64,000 nt of DNA from the NCBI GenBank assembly GCA_018402235.1, contig JAGYJJ010000004.1, forward strand, positions 1,013,256-1,077,255. Reading direction: 5' to 3'. Origin of the DNA: Candidatus Nanopelagicales bacterium. GTDB taxonomy: Bacteria > Actinomycetota > Actinomycetes > S36-B12. Numbering within the stretch: the stretch's first letter is position 1; each line of letters starts with the position of its first letter. The notes under the pieces were generated by a model. It was not told where the DNA came from and did not search any database. It saw only the letters and a list, made by a program, of their open reading frames with translations. The translations under genes and the position numbers were made by a program. Positions 35,751-48,175 of this stretch are shown here, piece by piece.

Positions 35751-36388
35751 GACTCGCTTCTCCTGCCATCCGTTTCGGAGATTGTTGGTCCATCGTCGAC
35801 GGTAACGAGCACTTCACCTGAGTTCGCATCGACCACATCCCACCTTCCGTCAGCCCGCAACCGGGGGAGCTTGGGGGCCACCGAGGCCATGTTCGCCTCC
35901 ACTCGTCCCGACGCCAGATCCTCCAAGACGATCTGAGTCGGACGCAGGAGCGCGAGAGCACCGAGTTGGTGGCGCTCAAGTGCCTCGGCCGGCGACAGCC
36001 ACAGCATGTGGTCTGCCTCTGTTGTAACTAAACGCCCTTCGTCCTGCACATCCGCTAGGAAGAAAGAAACGTCGTACCGACGATCCTCGATCTCGGGAGT
36101 TATCCATCGGTCAAAGAGGACACACTCAGCGACCACAATGTCGACTTCTTCGGAGGTTTCACGGATTGCGCAGGCCCGAAAGGGATCCGCACTCGAATGG
36201 TCGATTGGGGCTACGCCGCCGCCAGGAAAGACATGCATACCGGGAGCGAAGGGCATCGTAAGAGAGCGCCGAAGCAATAGGACTTGGTCGCTTCGGCGCA
36301 GCACCATGGTGGCTGCGGGGTAAGGCTTGGGTGGAATCCACCGACCGTCTGCGGCATGAAGGGAGACCCAGCGATCGCGGTGATTCAA
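35747..36388 (-). CDS. Nudix hydrolase with TTG start
   Basis: 213 aa. The domain start RWIPPKPYPAATMVLRR is family-typical, and the only start before it in frame is a TTG at 36388, two bases after the RidA stop. The Nudix box is spread by an insertion: FPGGGVAPIDHSSADPFR, then ACAIRETSEEVDIVV; the Arg-Glu and Glu-Glu pair remain, but Asp replaces the usual Gly after EEx. Substrate not predictable. Coupled to both neighbours, so it is likely expressed with RidA and the MBL hydrolase. Confidence 0.75.
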   Translation of the reverse strand: MNHRDRWVSLHAADGRWIPPKPYPAATMVLRRSDQVLLLRRSLTMPFAPGMHVFPGGGVAPIDHSSADPFRACAIRETSEEVDIVVAECVLFDRWITPEIEDRRYDVSFFLADVQDEGRLVTTEADHMLWLSPAEALERHQLGALALLRPTQIVLEDLASGRVEANMASVAPKLPRLRADGRWDVVDANSGEVLVTVDDGPTISETDGRRSES

Positions 36389-36390
36389 AC

Positions 36391-36852
36391 TCAGGGAGCG
36401 ACCTCGACGATCATCTCGACCTCTACCGGCGCATCTTTCGGAAGCACGGCTACACCCACGGCCGACCGCGCGTGGATACCGGCGTCGCCGAAGATCTCCC
36501 CAAGGATGTCGCTTGCACCATTCACCACGGCAGGTTGGCCGGCGAAAGTCGGATCGCTTGCAACGAAGCCGACCACCTTGACGATCCGGCGAATACGATC
36601 GACGTCGCCGATAACAGAGACCACCGCGGCAACGGCGTTCAGTGCGCATGCGCGCGCGCACTCTCGCGCCTGTTCCTCATTCACCGACGAGCCGACTTTG
36701 CCGACAGCGAGCATTTCTCCATTGACCATCGGTAATTGCCCAGCGGTGTAGACGTAACTTCCGCTTTGAACAGCAGGTACGTACGACGCCACGGGTGGAA
36801 CCACCTCAGGCAGTTCGATTCCTAATTCAGCCAACCGGCTACTTGCGGTCAT
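36391..36852 (-). CDS. RidA (YjgF/YER057c) family protein
   Basis: 153 aa. Family features: VQSGSYVYTAGQLPMVNGEM near residue 29, ALNAVAAV in the middle, and NGASDILGEIFGDAGIHARSAVGVAVLP near the end containing the Arg of the deaminase site. RidA proteins remove reactive enamine/imine intermediates from PLP enzymes; this is the longer actinobacterial type equivalent to Rv3678c. Starts four bases after the DUF4177 gene. Confidence 0.88.
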   Translation of the reverse strand: MTASSRLAELGIELPEVVPPVASYVPAVQSGSYVYTAGQLPMVNGEMLAVGKVGSSVNEEQARECARACALNAVAAVVSVIGDVDRIRRIVKVVGFVASDPTFAGQPAVVNGASDILGEIFGDAGIHARSAVGVAVLPKDAPVEVEMIVEVAP

Positions 36853-36856
36853 GCAC

Positions 36857-37015
36857 CTAACCCCCTAAAGGTCGCTTTAGATACGCGACCATGTTCTCTG
36901 CGTTCGGACCGGGAACAACTTGCACGAGTTCCCAACCATCTTGTCCCCACGTGTCCAAGATCTGTTTGGTCGCATGGATCAAAAGCGGAACAGTTGCATA
37001 CTCCCATGTGGTCAT
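36857..37015 (-). CDS. DUF4177 small protein
   Basis: 52 aa from ATG at 37015: TTWEYATVPLLIHATKQILD, then GWELVQVVPGP and YLKRP. This is the DUF4177 pattern (an alpha/beta fold with GWELVxV), equivalent to Rv3678A. Function unknown. First gene of the operon that continues with RidA, Nudix and MBL; divergent from the ArsA-like pair, 92 bases apart. Confidence 0.85.
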   Translation of the reverse strand: MTTWEYATVPLLIHATKQILDTWGQDGWELVQVVPGPNAENMVAYLKRPLGG

Positions 37016-37107
37016 GCTCGCCAGGGTAGTACGTGCCGAACTCTCGTGAACTCTCGCGCCCTCCGTCGCCTTGCACCGTCGCCGGATCTCGGCAATAGGC
37101 TGGCGAG

Positions 37108-38097
37108 ATGTCAGAACTCCTGTGGCCGGGTGTCGCCATGCATGTGGTCTCGGGGAAGGGCGGTACCGGGAAAACGACCGTTGCCGCAACCCTGGCCATG
37201 GCACTCGCGCGCGAGGGCCGCCGCACTTTGCTGATGGAGTTCGAGGGCAGGCAGGGCATTGCCCAGCTATTCGACGTTCCACCAATGCCTTACGAAGAAA
37301 AACGCGTCGCGGTGGCGCCGGGCGGCGGAGATGTCTGGGCCCTGGCGGTCGACCCAGAAGATGCCCTCCTTGACTACCTGGAGATTTTCTACAACCTTCG
37401 GCGCGCAGGCTCGGCCCTACGTCGCATGGGGGCTATCGACTTCGCGACAACCATCGCCCCCGGTCTACGAGACGTCCTACTCACCGGCAAGGCAATTGAA
37501 GTGGTCCGACGCTCGGACAAGGGCGGCAGTGATGCCTACGACGCAGTGGTCCTTGATGCTCCCCCCACAGGCAGGATCACCCGATTCCTGAACGTGAACA
37601 GTGAAGTCTCAGGCTTGGCGAAGGTTGGACCGATCAGGAACCACGCGGATCTGGTGATGAGCGTCATTGCCTCACCTCGAACGGCGGTTCATCTCGTGAC
37701 CCTGCTCGAAGAGATGCCGGTCCAGGAGACCATCGACGGTATTCACGAGCTGCGTCAGGCGCAGTTACCCGTGGGTGGCATTTTCGTGAACATGATGCGC
37801 CCTCCGTTGCTTGATCGCTCCGAGCGCGATCTCGCTTTACACGAACGCCTACCGATGGACGACATCGCGCGACAACTGTCCGCAGCAGGGATCACCGGCG
37901 ATACCGACACGATTGCTCGGGCTCTCACCCGCGAGGGAACAGACCATGCCCGGCGGGTGGACCTTGAAGAGCGTGAACTACAGCGTTTGGAGGAACTTGA
38001 AGTACCCGTGCTGAAACTTCCATTCCTTCCCGGTGGCGTCGATCTGAGCAGCTTGTACGAATTGGCCGGACTGCTTGACAACCAAGGGGTGCGGTGA
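37108..38097 (+). CDS. ArsA/GET3-like ATPase, first of a pair
   Basis: 329 aa. P-loop VVSGKGGTGKTTVAATLA (residues 13-30) with the deviant signature Lys, and switch-like LDAPPTGRITRF. It lacks the cysteines of true arsenite pumps. Equivalent to Rv3679, which with Rv3680 forms an ATPase complex linked to cell-envelope metabolism in mycobacteria. Its GTGA stop/start overlap with the next gene (38094-38097) supports a heteromeric complex. Confidence 0.88.
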   Translation: MSELLWPGVAMHVVSGKGGTGKTTVAATLAMALAREGRRTLLMEFEGRQGIAQLFDVPPMPYEEKRVAVAPGGGDVWALAVDPEDALLDYLEIFYNLRRAGSALRRMGAIDFATTIAPGLRDVLLTGKAIEVVRRSDKGGSDAYDAVVLDAPPTGRITRFLNVNSEVSGLAKVGPIRNHADLVMSVIASPRTAVHLVTLLEEMPVQETIDGIHELRQAQLPVGGIFVNMMRPPLLDRSERDLALHERLPMDDIARQLSAAGITGDTDTIARALTREGTDHARRVDLEERELQRLEELEVPVLKLPFLPGGVDLSSLYELAGLLDNQGVR

Positions 38098-39239
38098 TGG
38101 CAACTCCAATCTTGGAGATCGATTCGCTGCTAGATAACCCCGCCACGTCCATCCTGGTGTGCACCGGCTCCGGCGGGGTGGGCAAAACCACAAGCGCGGC
38201 AGCGCTTGCGCTACGTGCCGCCGAGCGTGGCCGGAATGTTTGCGTGTTGACGATCGATCCTGCACGTCGACTCGCGCAAGCGATGGGACTCACCGAACTC
38301 GATAACACTCCGCGCCGTGTTCCAGACATTGAAGGACCTGGGTCCTTGTTCGCGATGATGCTGGACATGAAGCGAACCTTCGACGAAGTTGTCGAAGCCA
38401 ACGCTGATCCCGACCGGGCACAGCAGATCCTGTCCAATCCGTTCTACCAAGCGTTGTCGTCGTCGTTCGCGGGAACTCAGGAATACATGGCGATGGAAAA
38501 ACTCGGTCAACTTCACGCGCAAGAGGATGCGCCGTGGGATTTGATCGTGGTCGATACACCACCTTCTCGCAGCGCCCTCGACTTCCTCGATGCGCCCGCG
38601 CGCTTGAGCTCCTTCCTTGATGGCCGATTCATCCGGATTCTCACAGCGCCCGCCCGAGGTGCCGGTCGGGGGCTGGGACGACTCGCCGCCGCGGGCTTCG
38701 GGATCTTCACGGGCGTACTCGGCAAGATCCTCGGGGCGCAGGTGTTAACGGATGTCGGAACCTTCGTTGCCGCAATCGACACCACGTTCGGTGGCTTCCG
38801 CGAGCGCGCCGATGAGACTTTTGCGCTTCTCCAACAAGACAGCACTGCGTTCCTAGTGGTAGCCACCCCTGAGCCCGATGCGCTCCGCGAGGCGTCGTAC
38901 TTCGTGGAGCGGCTTCGCGATGAATCGATGCCGCTTGGAGGTTTGATCGTCAACCGTGTGCAGGCTGTGGACCAATCACTCATGTCCGCAGAAACTGCCA
39001 CGGCCGCGGCGCAGCGAATCGCTGGCGAATCAGGCAGCCAGTCGCTGACCGCGCGCCTGCTGGAAATGCACGCACTCCGGTTACGCGAGCGGGAGCGGCA
39101 ACACCATGTAACCGAGCGCTTCACCGGAGCTCACCCGGGAGTGCCCATTGCACAGGTACCAGCGCTAGCAGAGGACGTGCATGATCTCGACGGTTTGCGC
39201 GAGATTGGGAACCTGTTGGCCCAGGGGCGGGCCGTCTAA
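38094..39239 (+). CDS. ArsA/GET3-like ATPase, second of a pair
   Basis: 381 aa from a GTG at 38094. P-loop CTGSGGVGKTTSAAALAL (about residues 23-40), TIDPARRLAQAMGL (DxAR-type A' motif) and VVDTPPSRSALDFL. A central hydrophobic/Gly-rich region (GAGRGLGRLAAAGFGIFTG) may bind a membrane partner. Rv3680 equivalent; partner of the upstream ATPase. Confidence 0.88.
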   Translation: MMATPILEIDSLLDNPATSILVCTGSGGVGKTTSAAALALRAAERGRNVCVLTIDPARRLAQAMGLTELDNTPRRVPDIEGPGSLFAMMLDMKRTFDEVVEANADPDRAQQILSNPFYQALSSSFAGTQEYMAMEKLGQLHAQEDAPWDLIVVDTPPSRSALDFLDAPARLSSFLDGRFIRILTAPARGAGRGLGRLAAAGFGIFTGVLGKILGAQVLTDVGTFVAAIDTTFGGFRERADETFALLQQDSTAFLVVATPEPDALREASYFVERLRDESMPLGGLIVNRVQAVDQSLMSAETATAAAQRIAGESGSQSLTARLLEMHALRLRERERQHHVTERFTGAHPGVPIAQVPALAEDVHDLDGLREIGNLLAQGRAV

Positions 39240-39277
39240 GGCAGGTCTAGGGCGGAACGCTCTTTGGGTTCTACGAG

Positions 39278-39586
39278 CTAGGACGCCCGGGTCGGGGCGA
39301 AAATGGCGAGACGCTCATAGTCAGTTTGTGCTGTCTCGAGCAGGTTGCGCCACGAGGTGACGTGTGGGCGACGACGCAATAACGCCCGACGCTCGCGCTC
39401 GGTCATCCCACCCCACACACCGAACTCGACACGATTGTCCAGGGCATCGGCGAGGCACTCCGTGCGCACGTCACATCCCATACAAATCGCCTTGGCTCGG
39501 TTTTGGGCTGCACCTTGCACGAACAGAGAATCAGGGTCACTACTGCGGCATGCCGCTCGCGCGGCCCAGTCGTTGTCCAACGACAC
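39278..39586 (-). CDS. WhiB-family iron-sulfur regulator (WhiB4-like)
   Basis: 102 aa. The four [4Fe-4S] cysteines are at 13, 35, 38 and 44 (AACRSS, ICMGCDVRTEC), followed by the EFGVWGGMTERERR turn and a basic C-terminus (LLRRRP). Position next to ponA2 matches Rv3681c (whiB4), a redox-responsive regulator. Divergent from the PBP gene with a 339-base gap. Confidence 0.93.
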   Translation of the reverse strand: MSLDNDWAARAACRSSDPDSLFVQGAAQNRAKAICMGCDVRTECLADALDNRVEFGVWGGMTERERRALLRRRPHVTSWRNLLETAQTDYERLAIFAPTRAS

Positions 39587-39925
39587 GTCGGCTCCTCCTG
39601 CAACTTGTGCTGGGCTAGTGGTGCGCGGGACGGTACGCCCCCCGTCAGCAACAGGCTAGGCTCTAAAGTACCTACCTAGGAGAGTTAATAATAACTATTA
39701 CTATTCCCCGAGCCGGATTACCGAGGGAAACCTGTGTCACGTGATGCTCCACCCATGCACATGAGACGCAACTGCGACATGCGAACACCAGGCTTGCCCC
39801 ATGACTGAAGCGATCCTGACCCGGCTTCCCGAGTGGCCCAGGGGCGATAACAAGACGCTATTGACCGGCGACGTGTCACCTGCCACTCCCGCGATCGGAA
39901 CCCGTCGGCTTACCCTGGACGTCCC
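39587..39925. promoter_or_regulatory. whiB / PBP divergent control region
   Basis: 339 bases without a convincing gene. An A/T island stands out at 39683-39705 in a GC-rich background; AGTTAATAATAACT (39683-39696) is palindromic at 12 of 14 positions and is followed by CTATTACTATT. It is probably a promoter or operator, most likely for whiB because it lies about 100 bases upstream of that start. The remaining 200 bases before the PBP gene show no other clear motif. Confidence 0.45.
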
Positions 39926-42512
39926 ATGACTGTGCACCCGGACGACCATCGCCTTACGCCCGGCGCGATCGCGCGTCGCGCGGTGGCCTTTGTCCTGGGC
40001 TCAGTCCTGGCCGGGGTGATCGTCGGTCTGATGCTGATGCCGTTCGCGGGTGCGGCGGGCGTGGTCACGCGCGATGTGGTGACCGAGTTCGAATCCCTGC
40101 CGGCGTCGCTGAGCACCCCTCCGCTGCCCGAGCGTTCGGTCATCTTGGCTTCCGACGGCTCGCTGTTGGCAACGCTGTACTACCAAAACCGCGTTGAAGT
40201 TCCACTCGAGAGCATCTCCCCAGTGATGCGCCAAGCCATCGTGGCGATCGAGGACGCCCGGTTCCTTGAACACAACGGGGTGGATGCCCGCGGTGTTGTT
40301 CGTGCACTTGCTCGCAACACCACAGCGGGCGGTATCGAACAAGGGTCATCCACTCTGACGATGCAGTACATCAAGAACGTCCTCGTAAACCAAGCGTCGA
40401 GCAGCGAGGAACTGGAAGCAGCGCGTGGCGACAGTTTCACCAGGAAGATCCGAGAAGCGCGGCTGGCATTGGCCCTTGAGAAGCGGTTCAGCAAAGGCGA
40501 GATTCTCGCGCGCTACATGAACATCGCCTACTTCGGATCCGGTGCCTACGGCGTCGAAGCTGCCGCCCGGCGCTACTTCTCGAAACCGGCTGCCGATTTG
40601 AATCTCACTGAAGCTGCCACATTGGCAGCCATCGTCAAGGGACCAACCGCCTACGATCCGCTGCGCAATCCGGAGAACGCAACCCAGCGCCGCAATGTGA
40701 TTATCAATCGAATGGCCGAATTGGGTTACATCTCCCGCGAACAGGCCGAGCGCGCCACGGCCGTACCCATGGAGCAGGTGCTCAATCCAACGCGGACATC
40801 CAACGGGTGCACCACCTCGTACGCGCCCTTCTTCTGCGACTACGTCTTGCAGACGATTCTCACCAGCGAGGAGTTCGGAGAAACACCCGAGGAGCGTGAG
40901 GCATTCCTTCGTCGCGGCGGCTACACAATTCGCACCACCATCGATCCGAAGGTACAGACCGCCGCAACAAATGCAGTGAACGAATACATACCGCCTACGG
41001 ACGAGAGCCGTAAGGCAGCAGCGATAACGATGATCGAACCCGGAACGGGAAACATCATCGCCATGACTCAAAACCGAGAGTGGGGAACCTCAGGGCGGGG
41101 CAAGACCACGTACAACTACAACACCGATCGATCGATGGGTGGCACCATCGGTATGCAGTCCGGCTCGGTGTTCAAGATCTTCACCCTCGCCGCGGCACTC
41201 GAAGCAGGTATCTCCCCTTACGAACCGATCAGTTCGCCCAGCCCGAGAACCTTCGAAGGTTTCGTGAACTGCGAGACCGGCGTCCCATTCCCACCGGTCA
41301 CCGTTCGCAACTCCACCGCAGGGGGCACACTCAACATGGCCCAAGCGACGGCGTTCTCCACGAATACCTACTTCGTCGCGCTGATGGAGCGAACGGGATT
41401 GTGTCGACCAGCAGAAATCGCTGAATCGATGGACGTCTTCACCGGAAGCGGCGAACCCCTTCCCCGCGTTCCGTCTTTGACTCTCGGTAGCGCCGAGGTG
41501 TCGCCCCTCGCCATGGCGAATGCCTACGCCACGTTCGCGGCCCACGGCGAATACTGCAAGCCGCGCAGCATCCTGGAGGTTCGCGACCGGGACCAAAAGC
41601 GCCTTCCCGCGCCTGGCGAAAACTGCCGGCAGGTGATCGACCGTCCGGTGGCCGACACGGTTACCGAGATGCTGACCGGGGTCGTCGACGGTCCGATCTC
41701 CGGACGTACCGGTTCTCGGATGTCCCTCGGTGATCGGCCCGCTGCTGGCAAAACGGGAACAACGAACGATTCCGCTGCCGTCTGGTTTGCCGGCTACACA
41801 CCGCAGGTTGCCGCAGCCGTCTGGGTAGGTGACCCACGCGGTGGCTTCGCCCATCCGCTCAAAGACGTGACGATCAACGGCACCTACTACCGCCAGGTTT
41901 TCGGCGGCACGCTTCCCGGCCCGATCTGGAAGGCGAGTATGGAAGCAGCCCTGGCGAATAAGCCGATCGAGCAATTCGTTCTGGACACCGGCCTTCCGGC
42001 CAGCGTCTTCACCGTGGACAAGATTCCCGATCTTTCGAACCTCGCCAGTGCCGAGGAGATGGTCGCGCAACTCGAACAGGTAGGAATGCGGTTGGGCGAC
42101 ATAACCCAAGTCGATTCGCCGCTGCCCGCTGGATTCGTGGTGTCCCAAACCCCGGGACCGGGCGGAACGGCTATCCCCAACACCACCGTGAATGTCACGA
42201 TCTCCACCGGGTTCAACACCGTTCCCGAGAGCCGCGGCGCACCGTTGGGCGATGCCACCACGATCATGGAGCGCGAGGGCTTCTTAGTAAGCGTTGCTCA
42301 GGTATCCGACCCGAGCGTTGCCGCCGGTGCAGTCGTGGCGCAGTCCATCGCTGCAGGCAACGTCCATGCCGGTAGGAACAGTCATCACCTTGACGGTAAA
42401 TGAAGTGGGGGCAGTTCCCGAACAACCTGCTCAGCCAGCACAGCCGCAACAGCCTGCACAGCCTGAGCTTGAGGAAATCTCTGCCAGAGAGTATCCATCT
42501 GCTAGCGATTGA
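39926..42512 (+). CDS. Class A penicillin-binding protein (PonA2-like) with PASTA tail, frameshifted near the end
   Basis: 861 aa when restored. One membrane helix (about 18-45). Glycosyltransferase domain: VAIEDARFLEHNGVD, GSSTLTMQYIKN, KILARYMN-type segment. Transpeptidase: SxxK in QSGSVFKIF, SxN in FSTNTYF, KTG in AAGKTGTTND. A C-terminal PASTA repeat pair follows. The frame breaks after SIAAG at 42358; dropping one A at 42359-42360 continues TSMPVGTVITLTVN and a Pro/Gln-rich tail (EQPAQPAQPQQPAQPE) to 42512. Bifunctional peptidoglycan synthase; PASTA domains sense cell-wall fragments. Equivalent to Rv3682. Confidence 0.9.
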
Positions 42513-42529
42513 GATCCCGAGCAATCCTA

Positions 42530-42991
42530 CTATGCCCAGCGGGACTTCACCAACGACGCGACCTGTCCGCCATCGGCGCGACCCTTCACCTGCGGCTGCA
42601 CGATCTTCATGACCGCACCCATCGCCCTGCCTCCTTCAGCACCAGAAGCCGCCACCTCGGCAACCGCAGCATCTACGATCGCGCGCACCTCGTCTTCGGA
42701 CATCTGCTCTGGCAGGTAAGCCTCGATGATTACCAGTTCAGCGCGCTCCTTGTCGGCTAACTCGGTGCGTCCGGCTTCGTCGTAAGCATCGGCCGCTTCC
42801 TTGCGCTTCTTTGCCTCGCGCCCGAGCACGGTCATGACGTCGTCGTCGGTCAACTCACGCGCTTCCTTGCCCGAGACTTCCTCGGTGGTGATAGCCGAGA
42901 GCACCATGCGAATGGTTCCGGACTTCATCTCATCGCGGGCCTTGATGGACGCGGTGAGATCCGATTTCAAACGATCCTTCAGTTCCGCCAT
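42530..42991 (-). CDS. GatB/YqeY-domain protein
   Basis: 153 aa from ATG at 42991 (ATG at 43000 adds three residues and has a GGTGG upstream). Helical protein with LKSDLTASIKARDEMKSGTI, the typical start, and a C-terminal PQVKGRADGGQVASLV, which matches the tRNA-dependent amidotransferase tail domain. Not part of GatCAB; cellular role unclear. Divergent from the metallophosphatase gene, as in Rv3683's surroundings. Confidence 0.88.
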   Translation of the reverse strand: MAELKDRLKSDLTASIKARDEMKSGTIRMVLSAITTEEVSGKEARELTDDDVMTVLGREAKKRKEAADAYDEAGRTELADKERAELVIIEAYLPEQMSEDEVRAIVDAAVAEVAASGAEGGRAMGAVMKIVQPQVKGRADGGQVASLVKSRWA

Positions 42992-43042
42992 GGTGCGCAT
43001 CTTGCCACCGGTCTCCGACGAGGCCCGTGCGATCATGGTCCG

Positions 43043-43925
43043 ATGAACACCAGCGGACGGCTCATCACCTCCGCCGTCGCGCTCGGACTCGGCGCTTTGG
43101 CCTACGCGCGCTGGGAATCCGAGCGCTTTACCCTCCGCCGCGCACGCGTAGCGGTCCTGCCCACGCCGCAGCCCGATCTGCGCGTGTTGCACCTTTCCGA
43201 CCTGCACCTCGTGCCGGGACAGACCAAGAAGAAGGAATGGGTCTCGAGCCTGCGCGAACTGCAACCCGATGCGGTGATCGCCACCGGTGATTTCCTTTCC
43301 CATGAGGACGCGATCCCTGAAGTGATCGACACCCTCGAGCCATTGTTCGACATTCCCGGTGCGTTCGTGCTCGGAAGCAATGACTATTACGCCCCCAAAC
43401 CGATCAACCCCGCGCGCTATTTGCACGGTCCCTCCGGTTTACAACCCAATCGCCCGATGCTGCCGTGGCAAGACCTCGTTGCAGGTCTCACCGCTGGTGG
43501 CTGGCTGGATCTCAGTAACACGAAGTCACGCCTTAAGGCTGACGGTCGCGAGATAGATATTCGCGGCGTGGATGATCCGCATATCGGATAGAGATAAGTA
43601 CCACGACGTCTCCGGCGCCTTCGACCCCGGCGCCGATCTCGCCCTCGCTGTTGCGCACGCGCCCTATCTGCGCGTGCTGAACCCGATGGCTGAAGACGGT
43701 GCGCACCTGATCATGGCCGGGCACACGCACGGCGGTCAGTTGCGCGTTCCCGGCTACGGCGCACTCGTCACGAACTGTGATCTCGATACCAAACGCGCCC
43801 GCGGACTCAGCGAACACCACGGCAGCGCACTGCACGTCAGTGCAGGGCTAGGCACCTCGCCGTACGCGCCGTTCCGCTTCGCCTGCCCACCCGAGGCGAC
43901 GCTGCTCACGCTCACCTCACGCTAG
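43043..43925 (+). CDS. Membrane-anchored metallophosphoesterase (Rv3683 type), one frameshift
   Basis: 293 aa when restored. N-terminal helix, then calcineurin-fold motifs LHLSDLHLVPGQ (DxH), VIATGDFLSHED (GD), VLGSNDYY (GND in place of GNHD) in the first frame. AGHTHGGQLRVPG and GLGTSPYAPFRF are in the next frame. The break is at HIG|RDKYHD: removing one A from GGATAGAG (43588-43591) restores it. Probably hydrolyses phosphoester bonds in envelope precursors. Directly after the PBP/YqeY genes as in M. tuberculosis. Confidence 0.85.
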
Positions 43926-44017
43926 GTCTTGACCGAGGTATCAGTCGAGCGGACAGCAGCAGACCTGTCGCTCCTTCAGCTAGTTTCCAATTCCGGCCTG
44001 GACGTGAGAGACATTGA

Positions 44018-44431
44018 TCAATTCCAAGGATTGATCAACGAAATCTCAAGATGCTCAAAGTCTTTGGTGTTTCTCGTGGCAAGCATGGCGTTGTGGACGA
44101 CACATATCGCTGCGATTTGTGCATCGAATCCATCTATGGGGATACCGAGTTTCTCGCTTTGCGAAGCAACGTTGGCGTAGACACGTGACGCAGGATCATC
44201 GAAGGACAGAACACGGGCACTAAAGACTGTGAATAGTTCGGTAGCAGCAACCGTCAAGCCTTCTTTGCGCTTTCCATCAGGGAGGCGCTCGATTCCATAG
44301 AGGATCTCCGCCACGGTGATAGAGGTAGTGAAGATGCTCGATGGCATTTGATCATTGACCCAAGAACGTACGCGCGCCGACGGGCTCGGTCGCATCAACT
44401 CCGACAGCACATTGGTGTCGACGACGATCAT
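44018..44431 (-). CDS. vapC: VapC-type PIN-domain toxin
   Basis: 137 aa. PIN acidic residues: Asp5 in VVDTNVLSELM, Glu42 in SITVAEILYG, and the later pair in IPIDGFDAQIAAI and ATRNTKDFE. This is the FitB/VapC endoribonuclease pattern, cleaving RNA (often tRNA or rRNA) when freed of its antitoxin. Start overlaps the antitoxin stop by four bases, antitoxin first as usual. Confidence 0.92.
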   Translation of the reverse strand: MIVVDTNVLSELMRPSPSARVRSWVNDQMPSSIFTTSITVAEILYGIERLPDGKRKEGLTVAATELFTVFSARVLSFDDPASRVYANVASQSEKLGIPIDGFDAQIAAICVVHNAMLATRNTKDFEHLEISLINPWN

Positions 44432-44673
44432 TGTGAGAAATCAGCTGATCGAACGGGAGTCGAGCGTTGGGGAATCTGCAGCTCGGTACCGCCAAGTTCC
44501 GTGAACCGCTCCAGCGTGGCAGCGAGAAGACCCGGGCTTTCCGCGGGCTCTGTGACCGCCTCGGTCAGGATCGCCCGCACCTCCGACTCCATCGACCGCC
44601 CATGGGATGCCGCCCGGGTGCGCAGGCGTTCACGCACAGAATCGTCCAGATTCCGAATACTCAGATCGGCCAT
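44428..44673 (-). CDS. vapB: FitA/VapB-type ribbon-helix-helix antitoxin
   Basis: 81 aa. N-terminal RHH fold DLSIRNLDDSVRERLRTRA, then GRSMESEVRAILTEA; the C-terminal half (about 45-81) would wrap the toxin. Strong site AGGAGG nine bases before the ATG. It neutralises VapC and probably represses the operon at the TGCTAGC repeats upstream. Confidence 0.9.
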   Translation of the reverse strand: MADLSIRNLDDSVRERLRTRAASHGRSMESEVRAILTEAVTEPAESPGLLAATLERFTELGGTELQIPQRSTPVRSADFSQ

Positions 44674-44687
44674 GAATTCCTCCTATG

Positions 44688-44704
44688 TGCTAGCGATGCT
44701 AGCA
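44688..44704. promoter_or_regulatory. Candidate VapB/FitA operator
   Basis: TGCTAGC (44688-44694), GA, then TGCTAGCA (44697-44704): two copies of a self-complementary heptamer 15-31 bases before the vapB start. RHH antitoxins bind tandem short palindromes, and FitAB operators contain TGCTA-type half sites. Inferred from position and symmetry only. Confidence 0.55.
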
Positions 44705-44777
44705 GTCATACCAGAGGGGACTCGCCGCGGCGCGGCAGGCTAGACTCCGCTGGCCCATAAGCCACTCATCGGGCACT

Positions 44778-44851
<74 letters not shown>

Positions 44852-44855
44852 CGCT

Positions 44856-44888
44856 GATGGGGCAGGAGCCTTCGGCTCTTGCCCCATC
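44856..44888 (+). terminator. Hairpin after tRNA-Pro
   Basis: GATGGGGCA-GGAGCC and GGCTCT-TGCCCCATC pair around TTC, a 15-bp stem with one G-T pair, four bases after the tRNA. No long T-run follows, so it may end the tRNA transcript and stabilise its 3' end. Confidence 0.7.
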
Positions 44889-44920
44889 TTCGTAGCGGCG
44901 GTTTTCCACTAGGAGGTTTG

Positions 44921-48006
<3,086 letters not shown>

Positions 48007-48088
48007 AAGCCCACAGCCTACGGCCGTGTCAGGCACCGTTGTTCAACGTGTTCACGTCGTCGTCGGCCCTGGCGAAATGACCAACAAT

Positions 48089-48135
48089 CCGCCAGCGGTT
48101 GGCCGAATGACGGTCATTCGGCCAGACCCTGGCGG
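48089..48135. repeat. Long nested palindrome upstream of ask
   Basis: Inner arms TGGCCGAATGA (48100-48110) and TCATTCGGCCA (48114-48124) are perfect around CGG. Outer arms CCGCCAG (48089-48095) and CTGGCGG (48129-48135) are also perfect, separated from the inner ones by four unpaired bases. A partial copy, TGGCGAAATGACC, lies at 48070-48082. Located between the ends/starts of two minus-strand units; may be a terminator for the membrane protein gene at 48176 or a REP-like element. Confidence 0.75.
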
Positions 48136-48175
48136 AAAGAGACACAATCGGGGTTGGCGGGCGGGGGTTAGCGGG

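Noticed and set aside
37108-39239. Arsenite efflux ATPases
   Set aside because: The ArsA fold is present but arsenic-binding cysteines and arsB/arsR genes are not; they match the Rv3679/Rv3680 pair.
41090-42148. 352-codon frame opposite the PBP gene
   Set aside because: Antisense to the transpeptidase domain; composition not protein-like.
43929-44180. 83-codon plus-strand frame after the metallophosphatase
   Set aside because: It lies mostly antisense to vapC and has no family features.
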